Below, in pieces: positions 32,125 through 41,426 of a stretch of DNA of 64,000 nucleotides. How positions within the stretch are numbered: position 1 is the stretch's first letter; every line of letters begins with the position of its first letter. Source of the stretch: Pseudoclavibacter helvolus (lineage in GTDB: Bacteria; Actinomycetota; Actinomycetes; Actinomycetales; Microbacteriaceae). The notes beneath the pieces are model-generated. The model was not told the origin of the DNA. It saw only the letters and a program-made list of their open reading frames with translations, and did not search any database. Made by a program: the position numbers and the translations under genes. The stretch is taken from NCBI RefSeq assembly GCF_014191305.1, contig NZ_JACHWJ010000012.1:1-64000 (forward strand), read 5' to 3'.

Positions 32125-32583
32125 TTATTGAGTCGTCCTGGACGCCTCCTCTGGCACGTATGGCAGCGGCTCTCCCGGACGATTTAGGTTCTCTGGGTTG
32201 TCGTGGTCAGCGCCAGCGAATGGGCCGTCCTTGTCCAGCAAGACGCGCATGTGCGGGTCGGCGTGGTTCAGGTACCAGACGCTGAGCCCGGTCGCGGAAT
32301 CTTTGCGCAGGAACTCCCACGCCCGCCACATCGCCCCAAGCCGTGACATCGCTTCGGGGTACTCCCAGTAGCGTCCCGCCCACACGCGCGCGTGACCGTT
32401 GATGTGCCGCGCGTATCCGCTGATCAGGAAGCCGCGCACGAACTCATCCAACGAGGCGTAGTACAGGTCAGACTCCTCAGTCGCACCCGACTCCACATCC
32501 GGTTCCACGTCGTCGTCGACGTCGCTCGGGTCGGGCGCGAACGCCGCCGCCCCGGTGCCGAACGCTTCCCAGTCCTTAGGCAT
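32125..32583 (-). CDS. DUF4913 domain protein
   Basis: 152 residues from ATG 32583, overlapping the coupling-protein stop by 8 bases. An acidic N-terminus (about 1-45) leads into the DUF4913 core: YYASLDEFVRGFLISGYARH, RVWAGRYWEYPEAMSRLGAM, WYLNHADPHMRVLLDKDGPF. DUF4913 genes accompany TraG-type coupling proteins in actinobacterial conjugative elements; molecular role unknown. It is the last gene of the leftward transfer operon. Confidence 0.82.
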   Translation of the reverse strand: MPKDWEAFGTGAAAFAPDPSDVDDDVEPDVESGATEESDLYYASLDEFVRGFLISGYARHINGHARVWAGRYWEYPEAMSRLGAMWRAWEFLRKDSATGLSVWYLNHADPHMRVLLDKDGPFAGADHDNPENLNRPGEPLPYVPEEASRTTQ

Positions 32584-34375
32584 TGACACCCTCCCTCCGC
32601 TGGCGCGCCTGCTCGTCGCGCAGCTCCTTCTCCGCGTCAGTGATCGTCTGCTGTCCCTGCGGGTCATACCTCCGGATGGACTCTTTCACCGCGTCGGCGT
32701 GCGCGCCAGCCATCCACGGGATGGTCTTGGCCAGCACCGGCCGGGAGCCGGACGCGAACACGATCGCGCGGCCCTTGGGGAGCGCGGTGAGGTCGTCGAC
32801 GTCCATGATCCGTTCTCGGTTCACGTTGTTCGAGACGGTGCGCTGCCCTCGCGTGTAGGAGGTGGTGGAGGTCTGTCGGTCTCGGTCTCCGATGACTTCC
32901 GACATGCTCTTCATGAACGCGGGCTCGTCGACGCCGCCGCCGTAGACCTTGATGTTGGAGGCGGACCAGAGCTTGCGCATGCCCGACTCGCCCCACACGT
33001 CCACGCCCTGCGACCAGGACTGCAGAATCGTCATGAGGATGATGCCGCGCGAGCCGTAGTGCGAATAGAGGCTCGGGAGCTGCGCCCACCGGCACACGTT
33101 CGCGGCCTCATCGAGCACGCCCACGAGCGGCACGCGCAGGCGTCCACCGGGGGACTGGCGGCCGAGCTCTTCGGCGGCTTCCGTGACGGCCACGGTCAGT
33201 GCGGTGACCAAAGGGCCGGCGGTGCTCTCCCCCTCCATGGAGAGGCTGTAGAGCGTGCCTGGGGTGCGCACGAACTCGGCGGGGTTGAAGTGCGGGCGCG
33301 CGTCGTGCTCGCCTTGCGGGTTTACCCACGCGGCCACTTGGCGGTTCGTGAGGCACGCGGCCATCTGCATGGCCGTGCCGTAGATGCCGCCGCGCTGTTT
33401 CTCGGGTGAGCGGATCACGCCGCGCAGCTGCTGTGCGAGCAGTGGGTAGTCGTGCTGCTGGAGGATCACTGCCGATTCTTCATCGTCGGGCTTCGCGAGC
33501 CACGTGTAGACGTCGGTGATCGGCCGCTGGTCGAGGGCCGCGGCGAGGAGGAGCCCTGCGAGGAGGTCTTTTCCTGCGGGCTCGAAGAACGCGTCCGTCT
33601 TGGCACCGGCTGGTCGGGAGCCGTTTGCGAAGTGGGCGGCGAGGTTCTTCGCCTTCACCTCGTCGGTCACGTACGAGAGGGGGTTCCACCACCACGTCGG
33701 TTGCTCGTTCGCGACGCCCTGCGGATCGAACACCCAGACCGGCCCCACGTTCGCGCGGACGCCACGGGTGGCGTCCACGACGTCGCGCTTGTTGGAGGTC
33801 ACCAGCACGCCCCCTGGAGCGTCCAGAATCGCCGGGATGGCACGAGAGGTCGTCTTTCCCGTGCGAGGCCCCCAGATGTCGATATGCATGTCTTCGACGG
33901 AGCCGTAGAGCGTCTGCCCGTCGATGACGGCTTTCCCGACCTCGACGCCCACGAATCCGTCGACGCCGAGACGCTGCGCGGTGCCTTCGACGGCCTTGCG
34001 CTTCAACCCGGCGATGTCGCGACCCCGGCCCATCGAGCGGGCCGCGTAGTCGACGCGGCTGCGCTTGCGGCCGCTTCGCATCTTGGCGATGAGGAACAGC
34101 GTGAGCAACGCGGCGAGGACCACACCGCAGCCAATCGCGACGACGGTGCCCCACACTCCGGGCCAGGCGAGATCGCCGCCGAGGAGCCCGAAAAGCATCT
34201 GGAACGGATCGACCGGGAGATTGGTGCCCGTGGCCGCGAGCTTGTGACCGAGAACCATCGAGACCCACACGACGGCGAGCGTGACCACGACGAGGCCGAT
34301 GCCCCAGAACATGAGCAGTGTGCCGCCCGAAAGGCGCGCCCCGTTGTCGTAGCGTTCCCGATGCTGTGAGCTCAT
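32576..34375 (-). CDS. Type IV coupling protein (VirD4/TraG type)
   Basis: 599 residues. Two N-terminal membrane helices (about 20-45 and 75-98), then the ATPase. Walker A is GPRTGKTTSRAIPAILD near residue 170, followed by VLVTSNKRDVVDATRG. Walker B is VPLVGVLDEAANVCRWAQLP near 410, then GIILMTILQSWSQGVDVWGE. It docks the relaxase-DNA complex at the secretion channel. The Walker A Gly-Pro-Arg variant differs from GxxGxGKT but is common in actinobacterial TraG proteins. It starts next to the VirB4-like gene stop with a 4-base overlap. Confidence 0.88.
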   Translation of the reverse strand: MSSQHRERYDNGARLSGGTLLMFWGIGLVVVTLAVVWVSMVLGHKLAATGTNLPVDPFQMLFGLLGGDLAWPGVWGTVVAIGCGVVLAALLTLFLIAKMRSGRKRSRVDYAARSMGRGRDIAGLKRKAVEGTAQRLGVDGFVGVEVGKAVIDGQTLYGSVEDMHIDIWGPRTGKTTSRAIPAILDAPGGVLVTSNKRDVVDATRGVRANVGPVWVFDPQGVANEQPTWWWNPLSYVTDEVKAKNLAAHFANGSRPAGAKTDAFFEPAGKDLLAGLLLAAALDQRPITDVYTWLAKPDDEESAVILQQHDYPLLAQQLRGVIRSPEKQRGGIYGTAMQMAACLTNRQVAAWVNPQGEHDARPHFNPAEFVRTPGTLYSLSMEGESTAGPLVTALTVAVTEAAEELGRQSPGGRLRVPLVGVLDEAANVCRWAQLPSLYSHYGSRGIILMTILQSWSQGVDVWGESGMRKLWSASNIKVYGGGVDEPAFMKSMSEVIGDRDRQTSTTSYTRGQRTVSNNVNRERIMDVDDLTALPKGRAIVFASGSRPVLAKTIPWMAGAHADAVKESIRRYDPQGQQTITDAEKELRDEQARQRREGVNA

Positions 34376-35943
34376 GATGCTTCGCCTTCCCTGTCACCGA
34401 CGCGAGATTGTTCGTGCCAGCGCGTGTTCGTGTCGCTCATCAGGTCATCGGCTGCCGTGAACTGCACGTCGACGGGGATGCCTGGGCGCCCGCCGACCTT
34501 GACCAGGAACTTCCCCCGCCCGGGAGGGGTCGCTTCCTGGTTCGTCGTCGGGTCCCACGCGGGCGGGTCCTGCCAGCCGATCAGCAAGTCCTGCTCCGCT
34601 CGGGACAGCGGGATCGCGGACGTGAGCTGCGGCATCTCCGCGGACGGGAGCCCGCCGCAGATGACCATTCCCGAGCGCTCCACGAACCCCTTCGCTTTCA
34701 TCCGGTCCTCCTCAGAAGCGAGGGAGAGAAGGTCACTCATCGTGTGGGTGACCATCGCCATGCCGACTCCTCGAGTTCGGTTCAGGCGGGTGAGCGCGTC
34801 CACGCGGTCGACCATGCCGCGGCCGGCGCGGAGGGCTCGCCAGAGTTCGTCGAGCACCACGAAGTAGTGCCGTCGCGGCTCCAGGCCCGCGTCCGCGAGG
34901 GCGTTCGCGACGTTGACCGTGCCGAACCCGGCGGACCAGCACGCGAGCAGCGCTGCGGCCTGGAGGTCCATTTCGGAGTCGTCGATGGAGGAGACGTCGT
35001 AGACCACGGGCCGGTCACGACGCATCGGGTTCGTCGTCGGCTTGGAGAACATCTCCCCGAGACGGCCACCGCCCGTGAGCCCGATCAGCGAGGCTTCGAG
35101 GTCTTCGGTGATCTCCTTGTACCGCTCATCGCTGCCGCGGTCGAGCGCGACCGCCCGCACCTCCAGGGGTGGGTCCTGGATGACTTTGAGGAGATCGCCC
35201 AGCACAGGCACGCCCTCGTGGGTGTCGTCGAGCACCTTCAACGCTCGGTCCAGGATGGTCTCTTCCCGGTCGGTTGGCGGAGCGCCGCGCATGATCGTCA
35301 GGAGCGCGGAGACCATCGTGTGACGACGGCCGTGCGCGTCCGCGAGGACCTGGAGGGCTTCTTTCTCGTAGCCCTCCGAGCGCAGCCGGCGAGCTGCTTC
35401 CGTGGACTCGCCGGGGTCGAGGATGTTGAGGTATCCGCGGCCACGTCCGAGCTCGATGACCTGCCCGCCGAGCGCCTGGATCATCACCAGGTAGTCCGGC
35501 TTCAAGTCACCCAACACCATGGGAATCACGCCGTAGCCAGAAAGGCCGGCGGCCATGCGCCGGATGATCGAAGACTTCCCCAATCCGGGCTTGCCAAGTA
35601 CGAACACCGAGGGGTTCGAGATCAGCTTGGCCCGCTGGAACCAGGAAATGGGGTCGCAGCAGAGCGTCGCGCCCGTGTGAATATGGCGACCAAGCGGCAC
35701 GCCCACCATGGGCGTGCCGGTCCCGATGGCGAACGGCCAGAGCCCGCACACCTGGACCGTCGTGCCCCGCCACTCCTGAGGAGCCTGCACGTACGTGGAT
35801 TCGCCACGGCCCTTGCCGAGCCAGCCGCGCATCCCCGGCCGCTTAGGACGGAGTGCGGTGGGCTCGGTCTTTTCGTTCTTGGCTGCCTTGGAACTCTTGC
35901 GCTTCTTCTCGCTCGCTCCCTTGTCGCGCCTGGTGAGTGTCAT
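34372..35943 (-). CDS. VirB4/TraC-like conjugation ATPase
   Basis: 523 residues. A basic N-terminus, then VFVLGKPGLGKSSIIRRMAA with Walker A GKPGLGKSS near residue 118, and MVLGDLKPDYLVMIQALGGQ. Late motifs are PRRHYFVVLDELWRALRAGR (Walker B near 355), GVGMAMVTHTMSDLLSLASE and SGMVICGGLPSAEM. These order the protein in the FtsK/HerA group with VirB4/TraC, which drive pilus or channel assembly. It is shorter than Gram-negative VirB4 (about 800) because the N-terminal half is carried by the separate SCO6880-like protein encoded upstream. Confidence 0.85.
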   Translation of the reverse strand: MTLTRRDKGASEKKRKSSKAAKNEKTEPTALRPKRPGMRGWLGKGRGESTYVQAPQEWRGTTVQVCGLWPFAIGTGTPMVGVPLGRHIHTGATLCCDPISWFQRAKLISNPSVFVLGKPGLGKSSIIRRMAAGLSGYGVIPMVLGDLKPDYLVMIQALGGQVIELGRGRGYLNILDPGESTEAARRLRSEGYEKEALQVLADAHGRRHTMVSALLTIMRGAPPTDREETILDRALKVLDDTHEGVPVLGDLLKVIQDPPLEVRAVALDRGSDERYKEITEDLEASLIGLTGGGRLGEMFSKPTTNPMRRDRPVVYDVSSIDDSEMDLQAAALLACWSAGFGTVNVANALADAGLEPRRHYFVVLDELWRALRAGRGMVDRVDALTRLNRTRGVGMAMVTHTMSDLLSLASEEDRMKAKGFVERSGMVICGGLPSAEMPQLTSAIPLSRAEQDLLIGWQDPPAWDPTTNQEATPPGRGKFLVKVGGRPGIPVDVQFTAADDLMSDTNTRWHEQSRVGDREGEAS

Positions 35944-37451
35944 AGCTTGTCCCTCAGTTCGGCTGGCACCTTGACGTGCTTCTGGAGCACGAGTCCCAGC
36001 GGCAGGGCTGCCGCGAATGCGGAGTCCTGCGATCCGAAGACCGGACGCACACGCAGGCGTGCGGTCGCGGCCAGGTTGTCGATGGCAGCTCGCGCGTCGG
36101 CCACCATGTCGAGATCGTCGACGGTTGCCGTCACGAGCACGCCGAACTCGACGAGGCCCGCGCCGGATGCTTCCTCGCGTGCCGTGGCTTCCGCGGCGCG
36201 GATGCCGAGGCTGTCACGGGCGGAGGGCTTCGCCGTCGCGGTCGCGCGGAACTGAGCGGCCGACAGGTCGGCCTCAACGATGGCCGCAGCTCGCGCCGAG
36301 TCAATCGGCCGGTACAGCAGCGTGATGCGCTTGCGCGCGATGTCGCGGTGTGGGGCGAGGAGCTTCGCGAGGACCCCGGACTGGACGCTGCCGCGGGGAG
36401 CGGAGGTCATCGACCAGGTGACCGAGTAGGCCGAGTCGTGGCGGTATCCGCCCCAGTCGGCCTGCGCGGCCGTTGGGCCAACGTCGGGCCAGGTCAGCTC
36501 GGGCGTCTCCCCGTTCGCGTGCGCCTCATCGATCAGGGCTGCCGCGGCCGGGTCATACGCGATACGCACGGTCTCGCACAGCTCTTGCGCGGCGACCGGA
36601 TGCGCAGCCCCAGCACCCGTCGCTTCAAGCCCAGCAGTGAGGCCCGGGATGCGAGCGGCCAGCTCGCGCGCCATGTCGTCGGCGCTGCGCTTCTTGCCAC
36701 CGGATCGCATCGTGGCGGAGAACGTCAGTGCCACGTAGGCCTTCACGGTCGAGGAGCCGGACGGGTACGAGTCCACGATGTCGGTGAGCATGCCGCGCGC
36801 GAACTCGGGTGCTGACGCATCGATGTTCGTGGCGACCTCGCGGCGCAGCCGTGTCCCCGAGTCCGGGGCGGTCTCGATGGTGACGGCCGCGGCCTCCAGG
36901 CCCGGTTCGTCCCCGATGTTGGAGAGCCAGTGGCCCCAGTCGGCCACCCACGAGTCGACCTGTTCTGGGTCGACGAGCGCTGCCCCATCTGGCTCGGTGC
37001 CGAGCACGATGGAGTACGAGAGCGTCGCCGGCGTGTAGATCAGCGCGAACGGGCGACCGTACGAGTCGCGGTGCTCGCTGAGCCGCGTCGGAGCTGCGAG
37101 GCCGGGGAGCTGGTACGTTCCCCAGTCGGTGCGGCCGATGGGGCCAGACCGGTACACGTTCGCGCCCCGGCTGCGCGCCGCGGCGAACCCGAGGCGGGTC
37201 GCGATGCGGCTCACCACGGACTGCCCGTGCGAGTCCTTCGTGACCACTGCGAGCATGAGGATCGAGAGCACCCCGAAGGTGATCGCCGCCTCCAGCACGC
37301 CAACGAGCATCACGATGAGCACCACCAGCACGAGGCAGCCGAGCATGAGCGCGGTGCCGACCGATCCGAGGCCCATGAGGCCGGGGGAGGTTGGACGTCG
37401 CCAGTTCCCGTAGGTACGGGGCGCGCGGTTGTTGGGGTCAACGGCTACCAT
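35940..37451 (-). CDS. SCO6880-family conjugation protein
   Basis: 503 residues from ATG 37451, chosen because AGGAGG lies 9 bp upstream; an ATG at 37484 would overlap the previous gene by 47 bp. Two membrane helices near 28-70 (PrgI-like segment: RRPTSPGLMGLGSVGTALML) are followed by a large soluble region like the SCO6880 family (VYRSGPIGRTDWGTYQLPGL, PFALIYTPATLSYSIVLGTE). In actinobacterial type IV systems this protein supplies the membrane anchor and N-terminal part of the VirB3-VirB4 unit, while the ATPase is the next gene (4-base overlap). Confidence 0.82.
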   Translation of the reverse strand: MVAVDPNNRAPRTYGNWRRPTSPGLMGLGSVGTALMLGCLVLVVLIVMLVGVLEAAITFGVLSILMLAVVTKDSHGQSVVSRIATRLGFAAARSRGANVYRSGPIGRTDWGTYQLPGLAAPTRLSEHRDSYGRPFALIYTPATLSYSIVLGTEPDGAALVDPEQVDSWVADWGHWLSNIGDEPGLEAAAVTIETAPDSGTRLRREVATNIDASAPEFARGMLTDIVDSYPSGSSTVKAYVALTFSATMRSGGKKRSADDMARELAARIPGLTAGLEATGAGAAHPVAAQELCETVRIAYDPAAAALIDEAHANGETPELTWPDVGPTAAQADWGGYRHDSAYSVTWSMTSAPRGSVQSGVLAKLLAPHRDIARKRITLLYRPIDSARAAAIVEADLSAAQFRATATAKPSARDSLGIRAAEATAREEASGAGLVEFGVLVTATVDDLDMVADARAAIDNLAATARLRVRPVFGSQDSAFAAALPLGLVLQKHVKVPAELRDKL

Positions 37452-39144
37452 CTGGGCCGCCTCCTTCTCCAGTCGATTGCTCACCGAGGTCCTTCACGGC
37501 TCCTGCCGCGGCCTGTCCCGCTTGCTGCGCCTTCCCGAGCGCTACACCCGCGGCAGCGCCAGCCGCCATGCCGACCGGGCCGCCCGCGGCTCCTGCGGTC
37601 GCGCCCGCTGCGGCACCTCCACCGGCTCCCGCAGCAGCTCCAGCACCTGCACCGGCCCCAGCTCCCGCTCCTGCGGTTGCTGCGCCGGCACCGCTCGTCG
37701 CGGCTCCCGTCGAGGCTGCGCCGGAGGATGCTGCGGCGCCCGACTTGCCACCAGCTGCGCTCTGCGCGCCAGCGTTCTGCGCCGATGAGGACGCGGATTG
37801 GCTACCGGACTTCCCACCTGTGGGTGCCGAGCTCGAACCGCTGTCGCCCTTCTCGCCGGAACGGCCGCTGTTGCCGTTTCCACCGCCGCCACCTCCTGTC
37901 GAGAGGCGACCGAGGGCTGCGGCGCCACTGGGGAGAGCCGCCAGGGCGCCGGCGGCGAGCATCCCGCCGCCGGCGCCGGCTGCCATCGAACCGACCATGG
38001 GCGTCACGAAGCGCATGAGAGCGGGCATCGCGAAGAGCGCGATGATCATCAGCATCAGGCCGGTCAGAATCGCCAAGATGCCAGTGCCGTCGTCTTGGAA
38101 GACGTCGGTGCCGGCCAGTTGGAACGCCGCGCCGTAGACGATCGCAGCGGCTGGCTTGTAGAGGACGAGGGCGATGATCCAGCCGACGCAGCGCTTGAAC
38201 CAGGTCTTTCCCATCTCCGTGTTCGTCGCGGCTGCGGCGACCGGGAGGATGCCGACGAGGACGACGAGCATGCCGCTACGAGCGACCATGAGCACGATCT
38301 GGAACGCAGAGGTCAGGATCGCGATGAGGCCCAGAATGATGATCAGGATGGGCGCGAGTGCTCCCCCAGCCGGGTTGTTCGTGAAGGCCAGGAGCGTCGT
38401 GATGTTCTCCCCGAAGCAGGCACTGCCTTCGGCGTCGACCCCTGTGGGGCAGTTCGTCGACGCGTTCAACACCCACACGGAGAATTGGTCGGATGCACTG
38501 ATCAAGATGCCGACCATGGAGGTTCCGAACGCGGTGACGGCGATGAGCGTGATGAGGCTTTGCACGAGATCGCGCCCGGGCTCAGCGCGCTTCTCCCAAG
38601 CCATGCGGATGCCGCCGATGATCACCGACAACACGGCGACGGCTCCAAGAATCCACCACAGCGAGGATTGGATGAAGAACGCAGCACCGCCGACCCCCTG
38701 CGGGCCTCCGCTGCTCACGAGCTGAGCCACGAGAGCGCTTGCCGCGCTGATGAGCACGACGCCGCCGAGGACGAATCCGAGCTTCCCGACCGCCATGAAG
38801 CCCTCACCGGCACGCATGCGGGTCGCTATCTGCATGGCCAGGAAGACCGCCGAGATGATGGCGAAGACGAGACCGAGCCAGGTCACCCAGCCGAGCAGCA
38901 CTTCTATCTCTGTGCTGATCGGAGGTGCACCCACGACGGTCTGGTCACCGCTATCGGTCAGGTTCGGCGTACCGATGTAGACCCAGATGGTGCCGAGGGA
39001 AGCCACCATCTTGCCGACGCCCTCTGCAATGGAATTGGCCAAGTCTTCAACTGCGCCGCTGGCGACAGCCTGCGCGCCTTCCGCCAAATGGCAGTTGACG
39101 TTCCAATAGTTCCACCCGGTGCAGCCCGGGTCTGCCGCGGCCAC
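37438..39144 (-). CDS. VirB6/TrbL-like polytopic membrane protein
   Basis: 568 residues. An exported N-terminus with Cys residues (CTGWNYWNVNCHLAEG), then about seven membrane helices to residue ~375 (IEVLLGWVTWLGLVFAIISA, LGFVLGGVVLISAASALVAQ, GWIIALVLYKPAAAIVYGA). The final ~190 residues are low-complexity Gly/Ala/Ser, including long runs of AGAGAGAG type. VirB6/TrbL proteins form part of the inner-membrane channel. The low-complexity tail is unusual in length. It starts 3 bp after the VirB8-like gene stop. Confidence 0.82.
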   Translation of the reverse strand: MAAADPGCTGWNYWNVNCHLAEGAQAVASGAVEDLANSIAEGVGKMVASLGTIWVYIGTPNLTDSGDQTVVGAPPISTEIEVLLGWVTWLGLVFAIISAVFLAMQIATRMRAGEGFMAVGKLGFVLGGVVLISAASALVAQLVSSGGPQGVGGAAFFIQSSLWWILGAVAVLSVIIGGIRMAWEKRAEPGRDLVQSLITLIAVTAFGTSMVGILISASDQFSVWVLNASTNCPTGVDAEGSACFGENITTLLAFTNNPAGGALAPILIIILGLIAILTSAFQIVLMVARSGMLVVLVGILPVAAAATNTEMGKTWFKRCVGWIIALVLYKPAAAIVYGAAFQLAGTDVFQDDGTGILAILTGLMLMIIALFAMPALMRFVTPMVGSMAAGAGGGMLAAGALAALPSGAAALGRLSTGGGGGGNGNSGRSGEKGDSGSSSAPTGGKSGSQSASSSAQNAGAQSAAGGKSGAAASSGAASTGAATSGAGAATAGAGAGAGAGAGAAAGAGGGAAAGATAGAAGGPVGMAAGAAAGVALGKAQQAGQAAAGAVKDLGEQSTGEGGGPDGSR

Positions 39145-39147
39145 GGT

Positions 39148-39915
39148 CTAGGCGCTCCAGGCGATGTACCCCGCCAGGTCAGGGATGGTCGCCACGTCGA
39201 TGGGTGCGTTCGGGTCGGTCACGCTGAGCTTCCAGTCACCGGCTTCCCACACCAGGTCGTAGACCGACGACAGGTTGACGACTTGCCCGTTCGTGGAGCC
39301 CTGCGCCGCGATATCGATGCGTGCTGTGTCGCCCGTGTAGGACAGAATGCGGAAACCTTCGATGTCTACGCGTACGCCTGTATTGCCGCCACCGGTTCCC
39401 GGTCCTGCGGCCAGGACGGCCTCACGGTTCGGTCCCTCAGCGAGGAAGTAGTCCAGGAACAAGCCAACGGTTTCGGAGTTGCTGCCCTGGGCGACTGCGT
39501 TCGCGGCGGCAAACACTGCGCCTTCGGGCGAGTGCTGGAAGCAGCTGCGGATCCCGTTCTCATCGGTCTGCCCTGGACCATACGTTGCAGACTTCGGGTA
39601 CCCCAGAGTTCCATCGAACGCCCACTCCGCTTCGGGAGCCGCCGTGACGGAACCGGTCAGCACTTCACCGGGGAGGCCGCACACGCTGCTGCTTTCGGGA
39701 GCAGGTTCCTCGGTCGCCTGAGGCTCGGATGGAGCGGTGCTTGGCTGGCTGGTCGCGCTCGCCAGTGGGGCCGCCGCTTCGTCATCCTGCCTGTTGAGTG
39801 CGCCCACCACGGCGAGGGTGATGCCGAGTGTCGCCACAATTGCGACGACGATGGCCGCGACGATGAACCCTGGGCGCGTGAACGGGCTGGAGGTGTTTTC
39901 TTCGTTGTTGGCCAT
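39148..39915 (-). CDS. VirB8/TcpC-like conjugation protein
   Basis: 255 residues. A short cytoplasmic N-terminus, one membrane helix (GFIVAAIVVAIVATLGITLA), a Ser/Ala/Pro/Glu linker with two Cys-bearing segments, and an extracytoplasmic NTF2-like domain (EGFRILSYTGDTARIDIAAQ, YDLVWEAGDWKLSVTDPNAP). This layout fits TcpC/VirB8, the scaffold that links inner-membrane and outer parts of the channel. It sits between the pilin-like and VirB6-like genes, as in other actinobacterial transfer operons. Confidence 0.78.
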   Translation of the reverse strand: MANNEENTSSPFTRPGFIVAAIVVAIVATLGITLAVVGALNRQDDEAAAPLASATSQPSTAPSEPQATEEPAPESSSVCGLPGEVLTGSVTAAPEAEWAFDGTLGYPKSATYGPGQTDENGIRSCFQHSPEGAVFAAANAVAQGSNSETVGLFLDYFLAEGPNREAVLAAGPGTGGGNTGVRVDIEGFRILSYTGDTARIDIAAQGSTNGQVVNLSSVYDLVWEAGDWKLSVTDPNAPIDVATIPDLAGYIAWSA

Positions 39916-39928
39916 GTTGCGGCGCTCC

Positions 39929-40234
39929 TTAGATCAAGAACCCGATGAGGGACGTCGCGGCCGAGATGACGATGACGCCACCGAGGGCCATGCCGATCTT
40001 TCCGGCGTGCTCGCCGCCCTCACCACGGCGCGACTGGATCGCCATGAGGGCACCGGCCATGATGAGGCCGATGACGCAGATCGCGAGGGCGACCCACTTC
40101 AACCAGCCCATGATCGTGGTGACGCCTTCGGTGCCCGGAGGCTGGATGGGCGGGGAGTCCGGGATGCCCAGCGGGGCGACGGTGGCTGCGTAGTCTCCGA
40201 CGAGCGCGACAGCGGTGATGAGTTCAGGGCTCAT
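39929..40234 (-). CDS. VirB2/TrbC pilin-like protein
   Basis: 101 residues from ATG 40234 with AAAGGACC upstream. Two hydrophobic helices (WLKWVALAICVIGLIMAGAL, IGMALGGVIVISAATSLIGF) are separated by a charged loop QSRRGEGGEHAG, the shape of VirB2-type pilin subunits and of the small two-helix proteins in Gram-positive type IV systems. No long signal peptide. Function inferred from shape and location 13 bp ahead of the VirB8-like gene. Confidence 0.7.
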   Translation of the reverse strand: MSPELITAVALVGDYAATVAPLGIPDSPPIQPPGTEGVTTIMGWLKWVALAICVIGLIMAGALMAIQSRRGEGGEHAGKIGMALGGVIVISAATSLIGFLI

Positions 40235-40244
40235 GACGGTCCTT

Positions 40245-40862
40245 TCAGTGGGTGGTGCGCGAGGCACCAGTGAGAATTGCGGTCAGATCGGTGACAAAGG
40301 CGCGAACGTCCTTGTGGGCTGTGGTGGGGTCCGGGAGTTCCCCGAGGCGTAGGGCGTCGCTCCAGGGCACGTTCCAGACGCGAGGGACTCCGCCGCCGAC
40401 GATGGCGGCGAAGTCGCGCAGCGGGCGCGGGAGCTTGCCTGGGGCGTCTGCGACGATGACGAGGCCCACTACGTCGACGAACGGGACCAGTCCCGAGCCC
40501 CACTGTGTCGCCGCGCGCTGCGCATCAAGCAGCCCTTGCATGTTCGAGCGGGCGACGATGACGACTCGAGAACGGTTGTTCGACGTCGTGACGTGCGGCC
40601 ACGCGTGTCCGGCAGCGACCCAGTTCGGAGAGAGCGCCGCAAGGGAGGACTCCCCCGCGCCGCCATGAGCTCCAACTAAGAAGAGCTCGGCTTCCCGGTG
40701 GAAGGGACGTGTGCCGAGCTGGTCTGCTCTGTCTGGAGCTGGGACGCCGCGTTGCGGAGCAGCCGGCCCCTGTATGCCCGTCGAGATTGCGTCTGCGCTC
40801 GCTTCGAGCTCCACGGGCGGAACCAGCGGCTGGGAGACCCATGGGTTATGAGCCGTGCTCAT
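40245..40862 (-). CDS. DUF6668-like protein, degenerate P-loop
   Basis: 205 residues, first gene of the leftward transfer operon with GGGGGAGGT before its ATG. Residues about 75-95 read FLVGAHGGAGESSLAALSPN, like a Walker A in which Lys is replaced by Glu-Ser, and RVVIVARSNMQGLLDAQRAA and GLVIVADAPGKLPRPLRD follow the MinD/ParA core. The family name is from memory. It may be a nucleotide-free relative of MinD-type ATPases that regulates transfer. Confidence 0.65.
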   Translation of the reverse strand: MSTAHNPWVSQPLVPPVELEASADAISTGIQGPAAPQRGVPAPDRADQLGTRPFHREAELFLVGAHGGAGESSLAALSPNWVAAGHAWPHVTTSNNRSRVVIVARSNMQGLLDAQRAATQWGSGLVPFVDVVGLVIVADAPGKLPRPLRDFAAIVGGGVPRVWNVPWSDALRLGELPDPTTAHKDVRAFVTDLTAILTGASRTTH

Positions 40863-40927
40863 CTTCTACCTCCCCCGATAATTGCGGCATGTCTGTCGAC
40901 CTCAACCAAGCCCGACAAGCCAATTTA

Positions 40928-41001
40928 ACTATAGAGAAGAGTGTAGCTGACGTGAAGCTATCCAGTGCTGTACAAGACGTCAAAATGTGTATAGTGGGCG
41001 C
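40928..41001. promoter_or_regulatory. Divergent promoters of the transfer operons
   Basis: Leftward: -10 TATAGT (complement of 40928-40933), 17 bp spacer, -35 TTCACG (complement of 40951-40956). Rightward: -10 TATAGT at 40990-40995, which would start transcription at the ATG 41002, giving a leaderless mRNA; its -35 is weak. The small HTH protein at 41002 is the obvious candidate regulator of both. Confidence 0.55.
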
Positions 41002-41289
41002 ATGGCGCGCAAATACTGGATCGAGGTCGTAATGGCCGACCACGAGGGCCTCGAAGCAGCGTTCGCCAACGCCCCGGACATCCTGACCACGCCAGAGCTC
41101 GCTGAGCGGTTGAACATGACCGTCCAGGGCGTCCAGAAGTGGCTGAAAGACGGGGTCCTTCCCGGATACAAGGTCGGCCGCACCTGGTTTGTGACGAAGC
41201 ACGATCTGCTCGCCACCTTCCAAGCCGGAGCAAACCGGGGGGCATCTGGAGAGGTGGCTGTCGACGTTTCAGAGGAGTCAGAAAGCTGA
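41002..41289 (+). CDS. Small HTH (MerR/excisionase-like) DNA-binding protein
   Basis: 95 residues. The helix-turn-helix DILTTPELAERLNMTVQGVQ KWLKDG with a wing GYKVGRTWFVTKHDLLATFQ matches the helix_turn_helix_17 (excisionase-like) group. Start ATG 41002 would be leaderless; ATG 41032 (MADHEGLEA) has GAGGT four bases upstream and is equally plausible. First gene of the rightward transfer operon and next to the divergent promoters, so it probably regulates conjugation. Confidence 0.75.
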   Translation: MARKYWIEVVMADHEGLEAAFANAPDILTTPELAERLNMTVQGVQKWLKDGVLPGYKVGRTWFVTKHDLLATFQAGANRGASGEVAVDVSEESES

Positions 41290-41426
41290 CAGCCACGCGG
41301 AGGGGGCACAGATGCGGAGATCAAAAGACTCGTCATCCTGCCTCCTCATGCTCGACGTTCCGAAGTTGGATCTCGTCTAAGTAACCCCATCACAAACCGT
41401 GGACATAGCGAAGGGCAGTACTCCCC

